Source: an uncultured Lachnospiraceae bacterium
Lineage (GTDB): Bacteria > Bacillota > Clostridia > Lachnospirales > Lachnospiraceae
Direction: 5' to 3'
Length of the DNA stretch: 64,000 nucleotides
Assembly (NCBI GenBank): GCA_910588215.1
Contig: CAJUQJ010000005.1
Coordinates: 91,477-155,476 of the forward strand
Below, one piece after another: positions 61,986-64,000 of this stretch (the first letter of the stretch is position 1; the number at the start of each line of letters is the position of its first letter). Made by a program: the position numbers and the translations under genes. Below the pieces are notes generated by a model. It saw only the letters and a program-made list of their open reading frames with translations. It made no database searches and was not told where the DNA came from.

Positions 61986-62058
61986 GGAATGGAAGATTGC
62001 TTTCGGGCGATGTATCCTATGAAGTTTAGCGAACGATAACGCATATTGATCAATAAGA

Positions 62059-62093
62059 AAGCCTCACTCTGTGCAAGACGGAGTGAGGCTTTT
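62059..62093. terminator. Bidirectional intrinsic terminator between fba and the AGCS gene
   Basis: AAGCCTCACTC pairs with GAGTGAGGCTTTT (62059-62093), 10-nt loop, flanked by A-run on the left and T-run on the right so that it works in both directions for two convergent genes. Confidence 0.8.
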
Positions 62094-62112
62094 GTGGGCT
62101 TTGCTCGTTCTG

Positions 62113-63606
62113 TTATTCGGCGTGATCCTTATTGATGTCCGGGAAGACGGAGAGGATGGGAGCTACGTCTTTCTTGCGGATAGCGCGGTCCACATAGTTT
62201 TTCGTGATGCGCATGACCAAGGGAGACAGGCACAGCACGCCGATTAAGTTTGGCATCGCCATCAGACCGTTGAAGGTATCGGAAAGATCCCAGGCCAGGC
62301 TCAGGTTCATGGTCGCACCTACATAGATGATGAGAATGAACACAACCTTATAGGCAATGGTAGACTTCGTGCCGAACAGGTATTCCCATGCTTTAGAACC
62401 GTAGTGGCTCCAGCCAAGCACCGTAGAGAAAGCAAACAGAAGGATCGACAGAGCGATGAACATGGGGCCCAAAGGGCCGAATATCGTGGCGAAAGCTTCT
62501 CCGACCAGGGCCGAACCCTCGGCCTCGCTTAACACGGCGCCTGTCTCCAAATCTACAAGACCGGAGGAAAGAACAGCAAAAGCGGTCAGGGTGCAAACGA
62601 TCATGGTATCGGTAAACACCTCGAAGATACCCCACATACCCTGACGGACCGGCTCTTTGACGTTAGAATTGGAGTGTACCATGACGGAGGAACCAAGACC
62701 GGCCTCGTTGGAGAAAACACCTCGTTTCATTCCCCAGGTCAATGCCATCTTGACGCCGGAGCCGACAATACCGCCGCCTACGGCCTTCAAGCCAAAAGCG
62801 CCCTTAAAGATAGCGGAAAAGACGTCGCCGCACTGTTCAATATTGGAAAAGAAGATCACAAGTGCACCCAGTATGTATGCGATAGCCATAAAAGGAACCA
62901 GCTTCTCGGTAACAGAAGCAATACGCTTCAGCCCGCCGACGATAACTAAAGCAGCCAGGATCATCAGCCCGATACCTGTAGCGACGGTCGGAATGGAAAA
63001 AGCCGCTTCCATATTGGCGGCAATGGAATTCACCTGGCTCATGTTGCCGATGCCGAAGGAGGCCAGCAGGCAGAAGAGGGAAAAGAGTACCGCCAGTACC
63101 GCGCCAATCTGCTTGCAGCCTCTGTAAGAACCGAGACCGTCTTTAAGGTAATACATGGCGCCGCCGCACCATTCGCCTTTCGTATTTTTACGACGGTAAT
63201 AGATTCCCAGTACGTTCTCGGAATAGTTGGTCATCATGCCGAAGAACGCCACGATCCACATCCAGAAGATTGCGCCGGGGCCTCCTGCGATCAGTGCGCT
63301 GGCAACGCCGACGATATTGCCGGTGCCGATGGTAGCAGCCAGAGCCGTACACAGCGACTGGAACTGAGAAATGGATTTATCCTCTTTATCAGTGTGTTTC
63401 GTAACATGTTTGTCGCCGAAAATACCGCCGATGGTGTTCTTGAACCAGTGTCCGATATGGGACAGCTGGAAAAATCTGGTCAGTACCGTCATTAAGATGC
63501 CTGTGCCCACCAGCAGTACCAGCATGGGGATACCCCAGACAAAATTGTTGACGGCACTGTTGATACTTGTGACAGAATCAACAAGGCCCGTAAGAAATTC
63601 TTTCAA
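62113..63606 (-). CDS. Sodium:alanine/glycine symporter (AGCS family)
   Basis: Integral membrane symporter of 497 aa, 11 or so hydrophobic segments. AGCS signatures: GTGNIVGVASALIAGGPGAIFWMW, shortened here as TGNIVGVASALIAGGPGA, then MMTNYSENVLGIYYRRK and KRGVFSNEAGLGSS. It takes up alanine or glycine with sodium. Start TTG 63606, with AAGGAGGAAA upstream; an ATG is lacking at the family position. The ~250-nt leader holds a terminator and a second stem (see 63635 and 63692), so expression is likely controlled at the RNA level. Confidence 0.92.
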   Translation of the reverse strand: MKEFLTGLVDSVTSINSAVNNFVWGIPMLVLLVGTGILMTVLTRFFQLSHIGHWFKNTIGGIFGDKHVTKHTDKEDKSISQFQSLCTALAATIGTGNIVGVASALIAGGPGAIFWMWIVAFFGMMTNYSENVLGIYYRRKNTKGEWCGGAMYYLKDGLGSYRGCKQIGAVLAVLFSLFCLLASFGIGNMSQVNSIAANMEAAFSIPTVATGIGLMILAALVIVGGLKRIASVTEKLVPFMAIAYILGALVIFFSNIEQCGDVFSAIFKGAFGLKAVGGGIVGSGVKMALTWGMKRGVFSNEAGLGSSVMVHSNSNVKEPVRQGMWGIFEVFTDTMIVCTLTAFAVLSSGLVDLETGAVLSEAEGSALVGEAFATIFGPLGPMFIALSILLFAFSTVLGWSHYGSKAWEYLFGTKSTIAYKVVFILIIYVGATMNLSLAWDLSDTFNGLMAMPNLIGVLCLSPLVMRITKNYVDRAIRKKDVAPILSVFPDINKDHAE

Positions 63607-63634
63607 AATAGTTTCCTCCTTCTCTGCTTCCGTT

Positions 63635-63668
63635 AAAAAACGTGGACACGACAGATCTTATGCCCACG
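63635..63668 (-). terminator. Attenuator-type intrinsic terminator in the AGCS leader
   Basis: On the minus strand CGTGGGCA pairs with TGTCCACG (7 of 8), followed by TTTTTT (63640-63635). It ends only 28 nt before the TTG start, so transcription of the gene must pass it. Confidence 0.65.
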
Positions 63669-63691
63669 CTGACATCTCGGAAAGTATTTAC

Positions 63692-63752
63692 TTACTAAAC
63701 ACCCATATCCTACATTATGATACCACCATGAATAGAAGTGGGTATTTAGTAA
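63692..63752 (-). promoter_or_regulatory. Candidate leader sensor stem upstream of the AGCS terminator
   Basis: TTACTAAACACCCA (63692-63705) is inverted as TGGGTATTTAGTAA (63739-63752), 13 of 14 pairs, around 33 nt that include GGTGGTATCA on the RNA strand. The CCCAC part of one arm could instead pair with GTGGG of the terminator. I do not recognise a known riboswitch. Confidence 0.5.
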
Positions 63753-63855
63753 AATATGCACACAAAATCGGAGATTTTGGCGCGTTCACGGAGTCCGCAG
63801 TGTAATGCGTACTCCTGATTGACAGGTTACTTCTACAGTAAATAAGCTGCATGCT

Positions 63856-63891
63856 ACTTTACAGTATAGCATAGTAAAGTGATAGAGGCAA
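63856..63891 (-). promoter_or_regulatory. AGCS promoter with operator-like dyad
   Basis: Minus strand TTGCCT (63891-63886), 17-bp spacer, TATACT (63868-63863). ACTTTAC/GTAAAGT arms (63856-63880) enclose the -10 box and could be a repressor site. Confidence 0.55.
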
Positions 63892-64000
63892 GAATTAATT
63901 GTATACATGGATATTTGGATGTAACAGTTCGTTACTATTCACGGTGCAATGTCATTAAGTTAGCACCAGCAGCATAAGGCTTACTGCTGGAAAGATGGCA

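Larger units (their letters stand above)
63607..64000 (-). other. 394-bp upstream region of the AGCS gene
   Basis: No gene is seen. On the minus strand it holds, in order from the promoter: the promoter at 63891-63863 with a 7-bp dyad (63856-63880) over the -10, a 14-bp stem (63752-63692), a terminator (63668-63635) and the ribosome site of the AGCS gene. The stretch beyond 63892 shows nothing I can name. Confidence 0.6.

Noticed and set aside
63692..63752. T-box-like GGTGGTATCA in the AGCS leader
   Set aside because: The T-box core needs TGG-N-ACC directly in front of an antiterminator; here ACC reads ATC and the terminator lies about 25-90 nt away on the wrong scale, and no specifier stem was found.
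63607..64000. Glycine riboswitch before the AGCS gene
   Set aside because: The family is a frequent target, but the conserved purine-rich aptamer blocks and paired tandem aptamers are not visible.
1..64000. CRISPR arrays, tRNA or rRNA genes, prophage or conjugative genes
   Set aside because: Scanning both strands by eye shows no regular spaced repeats, tRNA-like T-loop/anticodon patterns or phage/mobilisation genes.

Overview
The window looks like a chromosomal segment of an anaerobic Firmicute of the Lachnospiraceae type (Clostridia). The main grounds are the block hprK - glucokinase - murB - rapZ - whiA - HPr-like gene, an FtsH with a Gly/Pro-rich N-terminus, a YesM/YesN-type two-component pair beside a sugar ABC transporter, and members of two families that are abundant in these genomes (AAA/DUF1703 proteins and Rpn-type PD-(D/E)XK nucleases). 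I see no tRNA, rRNA, CRISPR array, prophage or transposase gene.

Region 1 (1-15.5 kb, + strand, AT-rich to about 13.4 kb) is a surface-glycan locus. It holds five glycosyltransferases, an NDP-sugar epimerase, a CDP-glycerol-type phosphotransferase, an SGNH hydrolase, a four-domain protein ending in a cytidylyltransferase, two related TIM-barrel proteins (one with its metal site eroded) and an IspD/TarI-like cytidylyltransferase. Eight consecutive or nearly consecutive proteins carry the same Rossmann-like module of about 90-100 residues, at the N-terminus, C-terminus or internally. A 166-bp element with 15-bp perfect terminal inverted repeats lies between the two TIM-barrel genes, where the AT-rich part ends.

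Region 2 (15.5-32.5 kb) starts with an orphan DUF4325 gene and an Rpn-type nuclease. A ten-gene minus-strand operon follows (27.5 to 17.3 kb). It encodes an Mrp/Mnh-like cation/proton antiporter complex with four antiporter-type subunits instead of the usual two, and with the MrpA C-terminal parts split or fused to MrpB. After it come an AAA/DUF1703 protein, a ketopantoate-reductase-like gene, three small unknown genes and a PadR regulator.

Region 3 (32.5-47.8 kb) has a lantibiotic-immunity-like ABC transporter (minus strand) divergent from an OmpR-type regulator and its kinase, with a direct-repeat operator candidate between them. A YesM/YesN pair, a sugar-binding lipoprotein, two permeases and two FAD-dependent oxidoreductases follow. 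Copies of a 32-bp repeat containing a ribosome binding site occur here (twice) and in the antiporter operon (once).

Region 4 (47.8-64 kb) is housekeeping: pyrG (minus), ftsH, uvrC, hprK, glcK, murB, rapZ, whiA, a Crh-like HPr in which His15 is Glu, a lipid kinase, class II fba, and an AGCS sodium:amino-acid symporter (minus) whose 250-nt leader ends in an intrinsic terminator just before the gene, as in attenuation or riboswitch control.
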